This document shows positions 15,963 through 24,834 of a DNA stretch of 64,000 nucleotides, piece after piece; position 1 is the stretch's first letter, and the number at the start of each line of letters is the position of its first letter. Location of the stretch: NCBI RefSeq assembly GCF_918697865.1, contig NZ_CAKKMV010000021.1, positions 1 to 64,000 of the forward strand, in the 5' to 3' direction. The position numbers and the translations under genes were made by a program. The notes below the pieces were generated by a model. The model saw only the letters and a program-made list of their open reading frames with translations, had not been told where the DNA came from and made no database searches. Origin of the DNA: Massilia sp. Bi118. GTDB lineage: Bacteria; Pseudomonadota; Gammaproteobacteria; Burkholderiales; Burkholderiaceae_D.

Positions 15963-17819
15963 ATGCGACGCTCCTCTCCAAGCTCATCCCTGCCGCCCGC
16001 GGCCGACCCGAACGCCAAGCGCAACGACTGGGCGGTCATCGGCACGCTGCTGCCCTATCTGTGGGTCTACAAATGGCGCGTGATGGCCGCGCTGCTCTGC
16101 CTGATTGGCGCCAAGGTCGCCAACATCGGCGTGCCGCTGGTGCTGAAGAATATCGTCGACAGCCTCAGCATCTCGCCATCGAATCCCTACGCGCTGCTGG
16201 TGCTGCCGCTCGGCGCGCTGTTCGCGTATGGCGCGCTGCGCTTCTCGAGCACGCTGTTCACCGAGCTGCGTGAATTCCTGTTCGCGCGCGTGACCCAGCG
16301 CGCGGTGCGCACCATCGCATTGAAAGTGTTCCGCCACCTGCACGCGCTGTCGCTGCGCTTTCACCTGAACCGCCAGACCGGCGGCATGACGCGCGATATC
16401 GAGCGCGGCACGCGCGGCGTCAGCTCGCTGGTGTCGTACTCGCTGTTCTCGATCCTGCCGACCCTGGTCGAGATCACGCTGGTGCTGGGCTACCTGGCCG
16501 CGCGCTACGACAAGTGGTTCTCGATCATTACCGCGGTGGCGCTGGTCACCTACATTACCTTCACCATCGTCGTCACCGAATGGCGCACCCACTTCAGGCG
16601 CACGATGAACGAGCTCGATTCGAAGGCCAACACCAAGGCCATCGACTCGCTGATCAACTACGAGACCGTCAAGTACTTCGGCAACGAGGACTACGAAGCC
16701 AAGCGCTACGACGAAGGCCTGCAGGGCTACGAGCGTGCCGCCGTGCGTTCGCAGACCTCGCTGTCTTTCCTCAACAGCGGCCAGTCGCTGATCATCGCCG
16801 CCGCCGTCACCGCCATCCTGTGGCGCGCGACGCAGGGCGTGATCGACAAGACCATGACCCTGGGCGACCTCGTGCTGGTGAACTCCTTCATGCTGCAGCT
16901 GTACATTCCTCTCAACTTCCTGGGCGTGATCTACCGCGAGATCAAGCAAAGCCTGGCCGACATGGAGCGCCTGTTCGGCCTTCTCGAGCAGCACCGCGAA
17001 GTGGCCGACTCACCGGAAGCCAGGCCGCTCGTGACGCATGGCGCCAAGGTCGAGTTCTCGCACGTCGAATTCAACTACGACCCCAAGCGCCAGATCCTGT
17101 TCGACGTCGACTTCACCATCCCGGCCGGCACCACCACCGCCGTGGTCGGCCACAGCGGCTCGGGCAAGTCGACCTTGTCGCGCCTGCTGTTCCGCTTCTA
17201 CGACGTGCAGCAGGGCTCGATCTGCATCGACGGCCAGGACATCCGCAACATCACCCAGGATTCGCTGCGCCACGCGATCGGCATCGTCCCGCAGGATACG
17301 GTGCTGTTCAACGACACCATCGAATACAACATCGCCTACGGCCGTCCGGGCGCCAGCCGCGAGGACATCGTGGCGGCCGCGCGCGCCGCCTCCATCCATG
17401 ACTTCATCGAAAGCCTGCCCGACGGCTATGCGACAATGGTGGGTGAGCGCGGCCTGAAGCTGTCCGGCGGCGAGAAGCAGCGCGTGGCGATCGCGCGCAC
17501 GCTGCTGAAGAACCCGGCCATCCTGATCTTCGACGAAGCGACGTCGGCCCTCGACTCCAGGTCCGAGCAGGCGATCCAGGCGCAGCTGAAGGAAATCGCG
17601 AAGCAGCGCACGACCCTGGTGATCGCGCACCGCCTGTCGACCATCGCCGACGCGCACCAGATCCTGGTGCTCGACCACGGCCGCATCGTCGAACGCGGCA
17701 CGCACGCCCAGCTGATCGCGCAGCGTGGACTGTATCAACAGATGTGGGACCGGCAGCAGGCAAGGCAGGACGAAGACCTGGCATCGCCGCCGCTGGAACT
17801 GGAACAGGAACAGGAATAA
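15963..17819 (+). CDS. Atm1/HMT1-type ABC transporter, permease-ATPase fusion
   Basis: A 618-residue half-transporter: six-TM domain to about residue 330, then the ATPase. Walker A GHSGSGKST is near residue 396, the signature LSGGEKQRVAIAR near 500, and Walker B ILIFDEATSALD near 522. The TM domain carries the Atm1 hallmarks TGGMTRDIERGTRG and NYETVKYFGNEDYEA. Bacterial Atm1 proteins export glutathione-linked compounds and heavy-metal conjugates across the inner membrane. The Kdo hydroxylase gene starts four bases after its stop, so the two are almost certainly cotranscribed. Confidence 0.92.
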   Translation: MRRSSPSSSLPPAADPNAKRNDWAVIGTLLPYLWVYKWRVMAALLCLIGAKVANIGVPLVLKNIVDSLSISPSNPYALLVLPLGALFAYGALRFSSTLFTELREFLFARVTQRAVRTIALKVFRHLHALSLRFHLNRQTGGMTRDIERGTRGVSSLVSYSLFSILPTLVEITLVLGYLAARYDKWFSIITAVALVTYITFTIVVTEWRTHFRRTMNELDSKANTKAIDSLINYETVKYFGNEDYEAKRYDEGLQGYERAAVRSQTSLSFLNSGQSLIIAAAVTAILWRATQGVIDKTMTLGDLVLVNSFMLQLYIPLNFLGVIYREIKQSLADMERLFGLLEQHREVADSPEARPLVTHGAKVEFSHVEFNYDPKRQILFDVDFTIPAGTTTAVVGHSGSGKSTLSRLLFRFYDVQQGSICIDGQDIRNITQDSLRHAIGIVPQDTVLFNDTIEYNIAYGRPGASREDIVAAARAASIHDFIESLPDGYATMVGERGLKLSGGEKQRVAIARTLLKNPAILIFDEATSALDSRSEQAIQAQLKEIAKQRTTLVIAHRLSTIADAHQILVLDHGRIVERGTHAQLIAQRGLYQQMWDRQQARQDEDLASPPLELEQEQE

Positions 17820-17823
17820 AAAC

Positions 17824-18696
17824 ATGGAAAACCAGATCGTCGAGATCGACATGCAGGAGGTCGGCCACGGCAATCCGGCCTGGATCGCCGCGCTGGAAGC
17901 CGGCAAGGTGCTGTACTTCCCGAACTTCGGCGAACACGGCTTCGCACCGCAGAAGGAAGAGCTGGCGCTGTTCCGCGAAGACATCCGCGACCCGAAGATC
18001 CGCAACATCAGCCTGGACGCCGCTGGCCGCCTGAAAGGCGTGATCGGCGACGATGCCACCCAGGCGCTGGCGGCCGGCATGATAGGCCGCTTCCGCGCCC
18101 AGGCCGAGGGTCTGCTCGGCAAGCTGGTGCCGCGCTACAGCGAGCACCTGCGCCGCGGCTCCGTGAGCTTCCGCCCGTCGAAAGTCGAGACCCGCGTGCA
18201 GTCCTGGCGCGCCGACGACCGCCGTCTGCACGTCGACGCCTTCCCCTCGCGCCCGAACCGCGGCGAGCGCCTGCTGCGCGTGTTCACCAACGTGAACCTG
18301 GAAGGCGTGCCGCGCGTGTGGCGCGTGGGCGAGCCCTTCGAAGATGTGGCGCGCCGCTTCCTGCCGCGCCTGAAGCCCTATGTGGCGTGGCAGGCCAAAG
18401 CCCTGAACGCGCTGCACGTGACCAAGTCGCTGCGCAGCGAGTACGACCACCTGATGCTGCAGCTGCATGACGCCATGAAGTCCGACCTCGACTACCAGAA
18501 GAACGCGCCGCAGGTCACCTTCGGCTTCCCGCCAGGCTGTGCCTGGGTGTGCTTCTCGGACCAGACTTCGCACTCGGTGATGTCGGGGCAGTTCATGATG
18601 GAATACACGGCGCAGCTGTCGCCGGCGCAGCAGTACGACAAGGAGGCCAGCCCGCTGGCGATTCTGACGCGCTTGCAGGGGCATCCGCTGGTATAA
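17824..18696 (+). CDS. kdoO: Kdo hydroxylase (3-deoxy-D-manno-octulosonic acid 3-hydroxylase)
   Basis: A 290-residue enzyme of the KdoO family described from Burkholderia and Yersinia. It is an Fe(II)/2-oxoglutarate/O2-dependent oxygenase that turns the outer Kdo of lipopolysaccharide into Ko. The metal-binding facial triad is visible as H136-x-D138 in LHVDAFPSRPN and a distal His near residue 250 in TSHSVMSG. The start is the ATG four bases after the ABC transporter stop. The change is thought to make the Kdo linkage more acid-stable. A terminator follows immediately. Confidence 0.88.
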   Translation: MENQIVEIDMQEVGHGNPAWIAALEAGKVLYFPNFGEHGFAPQKEELALFREDIRDPKIRNISLDAAGRLKGVIGDDATQALAAGMIGRFRAQAEGLLGKLVPRYSEHLRRGSVSFRPSKVETRVQSWRADDRRLHVDAFPSRPNRGERLLRVFTNVNLEGVPRVWRVGEPFEDVARRFLPRLKPYVAWQAKALNALHVTKSLRSEYDHLMLQLHDAMKSDLDYQKNAPQVTFGFPPGCAWVCFSDQTSHSVMSGQFMMEYTAQLSPAQQYDKEASPLAILTRLQGHPLV

Positions 18697-18712
18697 ACCG
18701 AATCGCCAATGA

Positions 18713-18737
18713 AAAAGCCGCCCGAGGGCGGCTTTTG
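18713..18737 (+). terminator. Rho-independent terminator after kdoO
   Basis: AAAAGCCGCC-CGA-GGGCGGCTTTT, a compact GC stem flanked by A and T runs, can act in both directions between kdoO and the opposing asparaginase gene. Confidence 0.85.
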
Positions 18738-18750
18738 TGCGTTACGTAGG

Positions 18751-18768
18751 GTGGGCACGCCGTGCCCA
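18751..18768. repeat. short palindrome, family 2 (copy 1)
   Basis: GTGGGCACGCCGTGCCCA is a 15-18 base dyad. Close relatives occur at 36336-36354 and 55819-55842, all directly after a gene end. Confidence 0.6.
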
Positions 18769-18774
18769 AGCGCT

Positions 18775-19857
18775 TCAATACGTATAAAACATCCGCTGAA
18801 TCTCTTTGGTGTTATTCGTCTTCGTCAGCGCCAGCATCAACAGAATCCGCGCCTTCTGCGGATTCAGCGTATCCGACACCACGAAGTCCAGTTCGTCGTC
18901 GTTGGCTTCGCCATTGCGCGCCACGATGCCCTGGCCGACGCGGCTCGAACGCACGACGATCACGCCTTTTGCGCGCGCGCTTGATAAGGCAGGGCGCACC
19001 TTGGTCGGCAGGCTGCCGTCGCCCACGCCGGCGTGGACCAGGCCCTTGACCCCGGCGGCAACGAAGGCGTTGACGGCGGTCGGGCCGACGTTGGCGTAGG
19101 TGTAGGCGATGTCCACGGCCGGCAGCGTGTCCAGCTTCGAGATGTCGAACTCGGTGTCCACCGTGTGCTTGCGGGTCGAGGCGCGGTAGAAGTGCGGCTG
19201 GTTGCCGACCACGTAGCCCAGCATGCCCAGTTCCGGCGATTTGAAGGTGTCGGTGGTGACGGTGTTGGTCTTGGTGACTTCGCGCGCGGCGTTGATCTGG
19301 TCGTTCATCACCACCAGCACGCCTTTACCCACGGCTTCCAGGCTGCCGGCGGTCAGCACCGCGTTGTACAGGTTGATCGGGCCGTCGGCCGAGATCGCGG
19401 TCGACGGACGCATCGCACCGACCACCACCACCGGCTTCCTGCTCTTCACGACCAGGTTCAGGAAGTAGGCGGTCTCCTCGATCGTGTCGGTGCCGTGGGT
19501 GATCACGATGCCGTCCACGTTGGGCTGCGCCAGCAGGGCGTTGACGCGCTTGGCCAAGCTCAGCCACTGCTCGTTGCCCATATTCTCGCTGGCGATCTGG
19601 AACACCTGCTCGCCACTCACATGCGCCACCTTCTGCAGTTCCGGCACGGCCTTGATCAGGGCATCGACGCCGACCGTGGCAGCGGTATAGCCGACCGTGG
19701 TGGTACTGGTCGCGCCGGTGCCGGCAATGGTGCCGCCGGTGGCGAGGATGACGACGTTCGGCAGCTTGGCCGGTGCGGCGGTCTGGGCTTGCGCTGCGAG
19801 GGCGAACAGGCAGAGGAAGAGCGCGAATACGTTGCGCACGGATTTCAGGTAGGTCAT
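18775..19857 (-). CDS. ansB: L-asparaginase, type II (periplasmic)
   Basis: A 360-residue asparaginase/glutaminase with a Sec signal peptide (FALFLCLFALAAQAQ). Both catalytic threonine motifs are present: VILATGGTIAGTG and VITHGTDTIEETAYF. The Lys-containing motif follows in VVVVGAMRPSTAISADGP. It hydrolyses asparagine to aspartate and ammonia in the periplasm. ATG at 19857 is preferred to an in-frame start within the upstream repeat because GGAG lies close by and the signal peptide is then N-terminal. The next gene upstream on the same strand is a dicarboxylate/amino acid symporter that could import the aspartate. Confidence 0.92.
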   Translation of the reverse strand: MTYLKSVRNVFALFLCLFALAAQAQTAAPAKLPNVVILATGGTIAGTGATSTTTVGYTAATVGVDALIKAVPELQKVAHVSGEQVFQIASENMGNEQWLSLAKRVNALLAQPNVDGIVITHGTDTIEETAYFLNLVVKSRKPVVVVGAMRPSTAISADGPINLYNAVLTAGSLEAVGKGVLVVMNDQINAAREVTKTNTVTTDTFKSPELGMLGYVVGNQPHFYRASTRKHTVDTEFDISKLDTLPAVDIAYTYANVGPTAVNAFVAAGVKGLVHAGVGDGSLPTKVRPALSSARAKGVIVVRSSRVGQGIVARNGEANDDELDFVVSDTLNPQKARILLMLALTKTNNTKEIQRMFYTY

Positions 19858-19874
19858 GCAGGTCTCCAAAAATG

Positions 19875-19962
19875 CGTCGTCCCCGCGCAGGCGGGGACCC
19901 AAGTTTGTTCGCGTTACGTTAGCGCACGCAGAACTTGGGTCCCCGCCTGCGCGGGGACGACG
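19875..19962. repeat. REP-like palindrome, family 1 (paired copy)
   Basis: Two facing copies, CGTCGTCCCCGCG-CAG-GCGGGGACCC and its complement, flank ~30 bases of spacer. It occupies nearly the whole gap between the symporter and the asparaginase, ending 18 bases before the asparaginase start codon. It would form a strong hairpin in any message crossing both genes. Confidence 0.87.
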
Positions 19963-19971
19963 GATGAAAAT

Positions 19972-21243
19972 TTAGCGCAGCGGCGAAGTAGCGATATCCT
20001 TGTCCGCCGCGGTCGGATTGGCCAGCTCACCCTCCCACTTCGCAACCACGGCGGTGGCGATGCCGTTGCCGATCACGTTGGTAGCCGAACGGGCCATGTC
20101 CAGGAAGTGGTCGATGCCCAGCAGGAGCAGCAGGCCGGCTTCCGGAATGTGGAACTGGTTCAGGGTCGCGGCGATCACCACCAGCGAGGCGCGCGGCACG
20201 CCGGCCATGCCCTTCGAGGTCAGCATCAGCACCAGCATCATCGTGATCTGGGTCGACAGCGGCACTTCGATGCCGTAGGCTTGGGCGATGAAGATGGTGG
20301 CGAAGGTGCAGTACATCATCGAGCCGTCGAGATTGAACGAATAACCGATCGGCAGCACGAAGGCGGCCAGGCGGTTCTTCACGCCGAAGCGCTCGAGGCC
20401 TTCCAGGGTTTTCGGGAAGGCGGCTTCCGACGAGGCGCAGGTGAAGGCCAGGATGGTCGGTTCGCGCAGTTCGCGCAGCAGCTGCAGGATGCGCGGGCCG
20501 ACGAACAGGATGCCGATCGCGATCAGCACGATCCACAGCAGCGCGATGCCGAGGTAGAACTCGCCCATGAACACGCCGTAGGTTGCCAGCACGCTGACGC
20601 CGCTCTTGGCGATCACACTGGCGACCGCCGCGAACACCGCGACCGGCGCGAAGTTCATGACGTAGCCGGTCACTTTCAGCATCACGTGGGCGGCGCCGTC
20701 GATGGCGTCGATCAGCGGGGTGGCGCGCGCGCCCACGGCAGCGGCGCCGGTGCCGAAGAAGATCGAGAAGATCACGATCTGCAGGATCTCGTTCCTGGCC
20801 ATGCCGTCCACGATCGAGGATGGCACCAGGTGGGTGATGAATTCCTTGAGCGTCAGGCCGGTGACGGCGATGCCCGAGGATTCCGTCACGGCCGGCAGGT
20901 GGCCGGCGGCGGCCATCGCATCGCCCGGGCGGAACACGTTCACCAGGACCAGGCCCAGGGTCAGCGACAGGATCGAAGCGATGATGAACCAGCCCAGCGC
21001 CTTGACACCGATGCGGCCGACTTCCGAAGCGTCGCCCATCTTGGCGATGCCGACCACCAGGGTCGAGAACACCAGCGGCGCGATGATCATCTTGATCAGG
21101 CGGAGGAAGAGGGTGGTCACCAGCGACAGCGTGTCGGCGAAGCCGGCCGGATCAGCGAGGTTCGTGTGCGCGATATAGCCGGCGGCAATGCCGAGCACCA
21201 GCCCCACGAGAATATAAGTGGTCAGGCGGTTTCGATTATTCAT
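19972..21243 (-). CDS. dicarboxylate/amino acid:cation symporter (DAACS family, DctA/GltP type)
   Basis: A 423-residue inner-membrane symporter. Family features include RLIKMIIAPLVFSTLVVGI in the third TM, the re-entrant serine-rich loop CASSEAAFP, GYSFNLDGSMMY in TM7, and LTSKGMAGVPRAS in the second hairpin. It should take up C4-dicarboxylates or acidic amino acids with protons or sodium. Sequence alone does not separate DctA from GltP. Its location upstream of a periplasmic asparaginase favours aspartate, which is inference. It is divergent from the ABC ATPase at 21416 across 172 bases that should contain both promoters. Confidence 0.88.
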   Translation of the reverse strand: MNNRNRLTTYILVGLVLGIAAGYIAHTNLADPAGFADTLSLVTTLFLRLIKMIIAPLVFSTLVVGIAKMGDASEVGRIGVKALGWFIIASILSLTLGLVLVNVFRPGDAMAAAGHLPAVTESSGIAVTGLTLKEFITHLVPSSIVDGMARNEILQIVIFSIFFGTGAAAVGARATPLIDAIDGAAHVMLKVTGYVMNFAPVAVFAAVASVIAKSGVSVLATYGVFMGEFYLGIALLWIVLIAIGILFVGPRILQLLRELREPTILAFTCASSEAAFPKTLEGLERFGVKNRLAAFVLPIGYSFNLDGSMMYCTFATIFIAQAYGIEVPLSTQITMMLVLMLTSKGMAGVPRASLVVIAATLNQFHIPEAGLLLLLGIDHFLDMARSATNVIGNGIATAVVAKWEGELANPTAADKDIATSPLR

Positions 21244-21415
21244 AGGGCTTCCTTCTGGTGGTGGCGGCGGCGCGGTGGAATCAGGCGGGATCGTCCGTCC
21301 TGCTTCCCTGGCTTTTCGGGCACAATGCTGACAATCTTGACAAGTTCCGCAGTATCCTAGGGGCCGATGGTGCTGTCAAGCACGCTCAAATGCATGGGAA
21401 CACATATATAAGCAC

Positions 21416-22141
21416 ATGATCGAACTAGACAATGTCAGCAAGTGGTATGGAACATTCCAGGTCCTCAGCGACTGCAGCACGCGGGTGGAACGCGGCGACG
21501 TCGTGGTGGTCTGCGGCCCCTCCGGTTCGGGCAAGTCGACCCTGATCAAGACCGTCAACGGCCTCGAGCCCTTCCAGCAGGGCAGCATCCACGTCGACGG
21601 CACCGCGGTCGGCGATCCGTCCACCCGTTTGCCGGCGCTGCGCGCGAAGATCGGCATGGTGTTCCAGAACTTCGAGCTGTTCCCGCACCTGTCCGTGCGC
21701 GACAACCTGAACCTGGCCCAGATGAAGGTCCTGAAGCGCTCGCGCGAGGAAGCCACCGCCAACGGCCTGAAGTATCTGGAACGGGTCGGCCTGCTGGCGC
21801 ACCAGGACAAGTTCCCCAGCCAGCTCTCCGGCGGCCAGCAGCAGCGCGTGGCGATCGCGCGCGCGCTGGCGATGGACCCGATCGCCATGCTGTTCGACGA
21901 GCCGACCTCCGCGCTCGACCCAGAAATGGTGGGCGAGGTGCTGGACGTGATGACCGGCCTGGCCCAGGACGGCATGACCATGATGGTGGTGACCCACGAG
22001 ATGGGCTTCGCGCGCCGGGTGGCCGACCGCATCCTGTTCATGGACCACGGCCGCATCGTCGAGGAGAGCGCGAAGGACGATTTCTTCACGGCGCCGAAGT
22101 CCGAGCGGGCGCGCGAATTCCTGGCCCGGATCATTCACTGA
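21416..22141 (+). CDS. polar amino acid ABC transporter ATPase (GlnQ/GltL type), orphan
   Basis: A 241-residue ABC ATPase. Walker A is GPSGSGKST near residues 34-42. FQNFELFPHLSVRDNL is the Q-loop region typical of polar-amino-acid importers. The signature LSGGQQQRVAIARALA and Walker B MLFDEPTSALDPEM follow, then the His switch in VVTHEMGFA. Its usual partners, a HisM-type permease and a periplasmic binding protein, are absent from both sides, so it must work with components encoded elsewhere or have been left behind. It overlaps the end of the opposing peroxidase gene by seven bases. Confidence 0.9.
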   Translation: MIELDNVSKWYGTFQVLSDCSTRVERGDVVVVCGPSGSGKSTLIKTVNGLEPFQQGSIHVDGTAVGDPSTRLPALRAKIGMVFQNFELFPHLSVRDNLNLAQMKVLKRSREEATANGLKYLERVGLLAHQDKFPSQLSGGQQQRVAIARALAMDPIAMLFDEPTSALDPEMVGEVLDVMTGLAQDGMTMMVVTHEMGFARRVADRILFMDHGRIVEESAKDDFFTAPKSERAREFLARIIH

Positions 22142-23391
22142 CGCTTGCCGGCGGCCTCCTCGACGATGGGGCTGTCCAGGGCGCCCAGGAAGGCGGCCAG
22201 ATCGCGCAGCTCGCTCTCGGACAGGCGCAACGGTTTTAGTTCGCTGTGCCCGGCCGCCGCCGCCGGCGCGCGCCTGTAATGGTCCACGACCTCGCGCAGG
22301 GATGCCAGCTGGCCGGCATGCATGTACGGACTCCTGGCGGCGGCATTGCGCAGGCCGGGTACCTTGAATGCGCCGTCCAGCGCGTGGTCGTCGGCCTGCA
22401 GGAAGCGCAACTCCTCGCATTGTTCGGGTCTGGCATCGCTGTAGGGGCCGAGGCAGTTGAACTCGTCCTTCAGCAGCGCCGCCAGGGCTGCGCCGCGTCC
22501 CAGGTCCGGACGGCCTGGCGTGCGCGGGGCGATGCCGGTGTTATGGAACTGCTGGTCGGTGAACAGGGGGCCGGCGTGGCAGGTCACGCATTGCGCCTTG
22601 CCGATGAACAGGCGCAGCCCGTTCTTTTCCTGGGCGTTCAGCAGCAGCTGCGCCGTGCGGTCCGCGTTGACGACGCCGTCAATGTAGCGGTCCAGCCGCG
22701 ATTCGCCGTAGCGCAGCGTCTTCTCGTAGGCGGCGATCGCCTTGCCGATGTTGGCGAACACGCGCGACACCTCGCGCCGCTCGTCCTCTCTCATGGCGGC
22801 CCAGGCGGCGCGCTGCGCCGGCGTGCCCAGCGGCCCGCCTTCCGCAGGCAGTTTACTCAGGGCGGGCAGGGGGCCGAACAGGGCTTCGTACTGGGTGCGA
22901 TAGTGGGCTCTGACCAGGTGGGCATAAGCCAGGCGGCTGCCGCCGTGCTCGGCCTGGTCTTCGAGCGGACCGAGGGCCTGCGCCCAGAGGCTGTCCTTGC
23001 GGCCGTCCCAGAACATGAAAGGCGCGTGGCCGGCGGCGGCCAGCGGCATCGTGCGGCGCAGGCCGGTGCCGACACCTTGTCCTACCGGCAGGCCGTCCTG
23101 GAAGGCTTTGTCCGGCTGGTGGCAGCTGGCGCAGGAGACGGAGCCGTTGCGGCTGAAGCGCGGATCGGCGAACATCTGTTTCCCGAGCCGCGCGGCATCC
23201 GCATCCCCTTCGACGGCATTCGAAGGATCGGCCGGCGCCCGTTCCAGCTCGCTCAGCCTGAGCGAGGACAGGATGCCGAACTCCTCGATGCTCCAGCCAT
23301 CCCTGCCTTGCGACGCGAACGCGCCCAGCGCGGCGCCCGCCGCCATCAGGGCGGCCAACGCCAGCAGCAGTTTCCAGAATAGCGGTTTCAT
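22135..23391 (-). CDS. di-haem cytochrome c peroxidase family protein (CcpA/MauG type)
   Basis: A 418-residue periplasmic protein with an N-terminal hydrophobic signal/anchor. Two c-type haem motifs, CASCH (near residue 90) and CVTCH (near residue 270), define the di-haem peroxidase/MauG family. FWDGRKDSLWAQALGPLED and FKVPGLRNAAARSPYMHAG match family blocks, and the Met/His region after the second haem is present. It should reduce hydrogen peroxide with electrons from cytochromes or carry out a MauG-like oxidation. A small FixH/YtkA-like lipoprotein gene lies eight bases upstream on the same strand, suggesting a two-gene unit. Confidence 0.88.
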   Translation of the reverse strand: MKPLFWKLLLALAALMAAGAALGAFASQGRDGWSIEEFGILSSLRLSELERAPADPSNAVEGDADAARLGKQMFADPRFSRNGSVSCASCHQPDKAFQDGLPVGQGVGTGLRRTMPLAAAGHAPFMFWDGRKDSLWAQALGPLEDQAEHGGSRLAYAHLVRAHYRTQYEALFGPLPALSKLPAEGGPLGTPAQRAAWAAMREDERREVSRVFANIGKAIAAYEKTLRYGESRLDRYIDGVVNADRTAQLLLNAQEKNGLRLFIGKAQCVTCHAGPLFTDQQFHNTGIAPRTPGRPDLGRGAALAALLKDEFNCLGPYSDARPEQCEELRFLQADDHALDGAFKVPGLRNAAARSPYMHAGQLASLREVVDHYRRAPAAAAGHSELKPLRLSESELRDLAAFLGALDSPIVEEAAGKRQ

Positions 23392-23399
23392 GGCGGGCC

Positions 23400-23852
23400 T
23401 CAGCGGCCGGCGAGCCGCCCGGCGCGGCCGTCGACGATGGTATTGAAGGTGACGCTATCGCTACCCGCCGCGCCGTCGAGCTTCAGCTTGATTTCCCACC
23501 AGCCGGTCATGCTGAACTTCATGCCCTCCACCAGGTAACGGCCCTCGCCGAGGTAGCGGGTGACCCGGGGCCGCGTCGGCAAGCCGTGGCCGTGTTGCGG
23601 CATGCCGCCGTCGACCGCGATCTTCAGCCCATCGACGGGCTGGCCGGCAGGCGACACGACATGGACTTCCCAGGCGTGGATCTTGTTCAGGTCCGCGGGG
23701 CCGCCGACCGGGTGGATGTCGACGACATAGTTGTGCTTGGCGGTATGCCGGCGCGGCGACACGTCGAGGTCGGACGGGGGCGACATGCTGCAGCCAGCCA
23801 GCAGGGACAGGGCCAGGAAGGCCAGGAACGGGATTATCTTTTTTGAGACCAT
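23400..23852 (-). CDS. FixH/YtkA-like domain lipoprotein
   Basis: A 150-residue protein with a lipobox (LALSLLAGCS). It has one beta-sandwich domain of the FixH/YtkA kind: NKIHAWEVHVVSPAGQPVDG, AVDGGMPQHGHGLPTRPRV, YLVEGMKFSMTGWWEIKL. The Met/His pattern in GGMPQHGHGL resembles periplasmic metal-handling YtkA domains, and copper binding is possible but unproven. It is the first gene before the di-haem peroxidase, so a role in supplying or protecting that enzyme is a reasonable guess. Confidence 0.8.
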   Translation of the reverse strand: MVSKKIIPFLAFLALSLLAGCSMSPPSDLDVSPRRHTAKHNYVVDIHPVGGPADLNKIHAWEVHVVSPAGQPVDGLKIAVDGGMPQHGHGLPTRPRVTRYLGEGRYLVEGMKFSMTGWWEIKLKLDGAAGSDSVTFNTIVDGRAGRLAGR

Positions 23853-23947
23853 GATTGCGCTTCCAAAGTAGGTTCACAGGGACCGCTTGGCGGTATGGAC
23901 GCTACTTTCAAGCTTCCCATCATGGGAAGGTCAAGCGCATTTTTGAT

Positions 23948-24685
23948 CTAAAGATTACGCAGCACCAGACTGGCGCCGCCCACGATCAGCACTACCCAGA
24001 TCGCTTGCCGGATCCGTTCGGCGGGCAGGCGCTGGTGCAGGTGGTTGCCCAGGTAGAGTCCTCCCAATGCGCAGGGCAGCAGGAGCGCCGCCATCAGCGG
24101 CAGCGATTCCTGCTTGTACAGGCCGGCGCTGGAAAACAGCACCAGCCGCGCCACCGCGCTGAAGAACAGCACGCCGCTGATGGTGGCGCGCAGGGTCAGC
24201 TTGTCCGGCAGGCGCCGCGTCAGGTAGATCGTATAAAAGGGGCCGCCGGCGCCGAACAGGGCGGTGAAGATGCCGCCGACGGCGCCGAAGGGCGCGGCCC
24301 AGGCGCCCGCCAGCGGCTGCGGTTTGCCGCGCACCATCAGGCTCCAGGCTGCATAGCAGAGGATGAAGACGCCGAGGATCACCAGCAGCATGCGCTCGGG
24401 CGCCTTGACCAGGGCCAGCACGCCGAAGGCCATCCCGCCCAGCATGAAGGGCACGAGACGCAGCGCTTCGCGGCGTTCGATGAAGCGGCGGTTTTTGAGC
24501 CCCAGCAGCAGGCCGGAGGCGAGGTCGAACACCAGCATCAGCGGCACCGCCATGCGCAGCGGGATCACCAGCACCAGCATCGGCATGGCGGTGATGGTCG
24601 AGCCGAAGCCGGTCAGGCCGAAGACCGTGTAGGCGAAAACGATGATGAACGCGAGCGGGCCCAGCGTGTCGAATCCGATACCCAT
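23948..24685 (-). CDS. TauE/SafE (TSUP) family membrane permease
   Basis: A 245-residue inner-membrane protein with seven to eight hydrophobic segments and the two repeated TSUP blocks: GLTGFGSTITAMPMLVL near the N-terminus and GAVGGIFTALFGAGGPFYTIYL in the second half. Members export sulfite, sulfoacetate or related organosulfonates. The substrate here is unknown. Its start lies within a long-loop hairpin whose arms ATGCCGAAG/CTTCGGCAT are at 24684-24692 and 24723-24731 and end in TTTTTC. Confidence 0.85.
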   Translation of the reverse strand: MGIGFDTLGPLAFIIVFAYTVFGLTGFGSTITAMPMLVLVIPLRMAVPLMLVFDLASGLLLGLKNRRFIERREALRLVPFMLGGMAFGVLALVKAPERMLLVILGVFILCYAAWSLMVRGKPQPLAGAWAAPFGAVGGIFTALFGAGGPFYTIYLTRRLPDKLTLRATISGVLFFSAVARLVLFSSAGLYKQESLPLMAALLLPCALGGLYLGNHLHQRLPAERIRQAIWVVLIVGGASLVLRNL

Positions 24686-24834
24686 GCCGAAGTGTGAACC
24701 TTAAATGCTTTAATTTTAACGTCTTCGGCATTTTTCAGTTCTTTGGGGAAACGTATCGTGCGCACCCCAGGCCGGCGCGTGCCGCTTTCCAGACCTGCAG
24801 GTAAAATGTCGCGGTTCGCAATCCGAGAGCCGCC

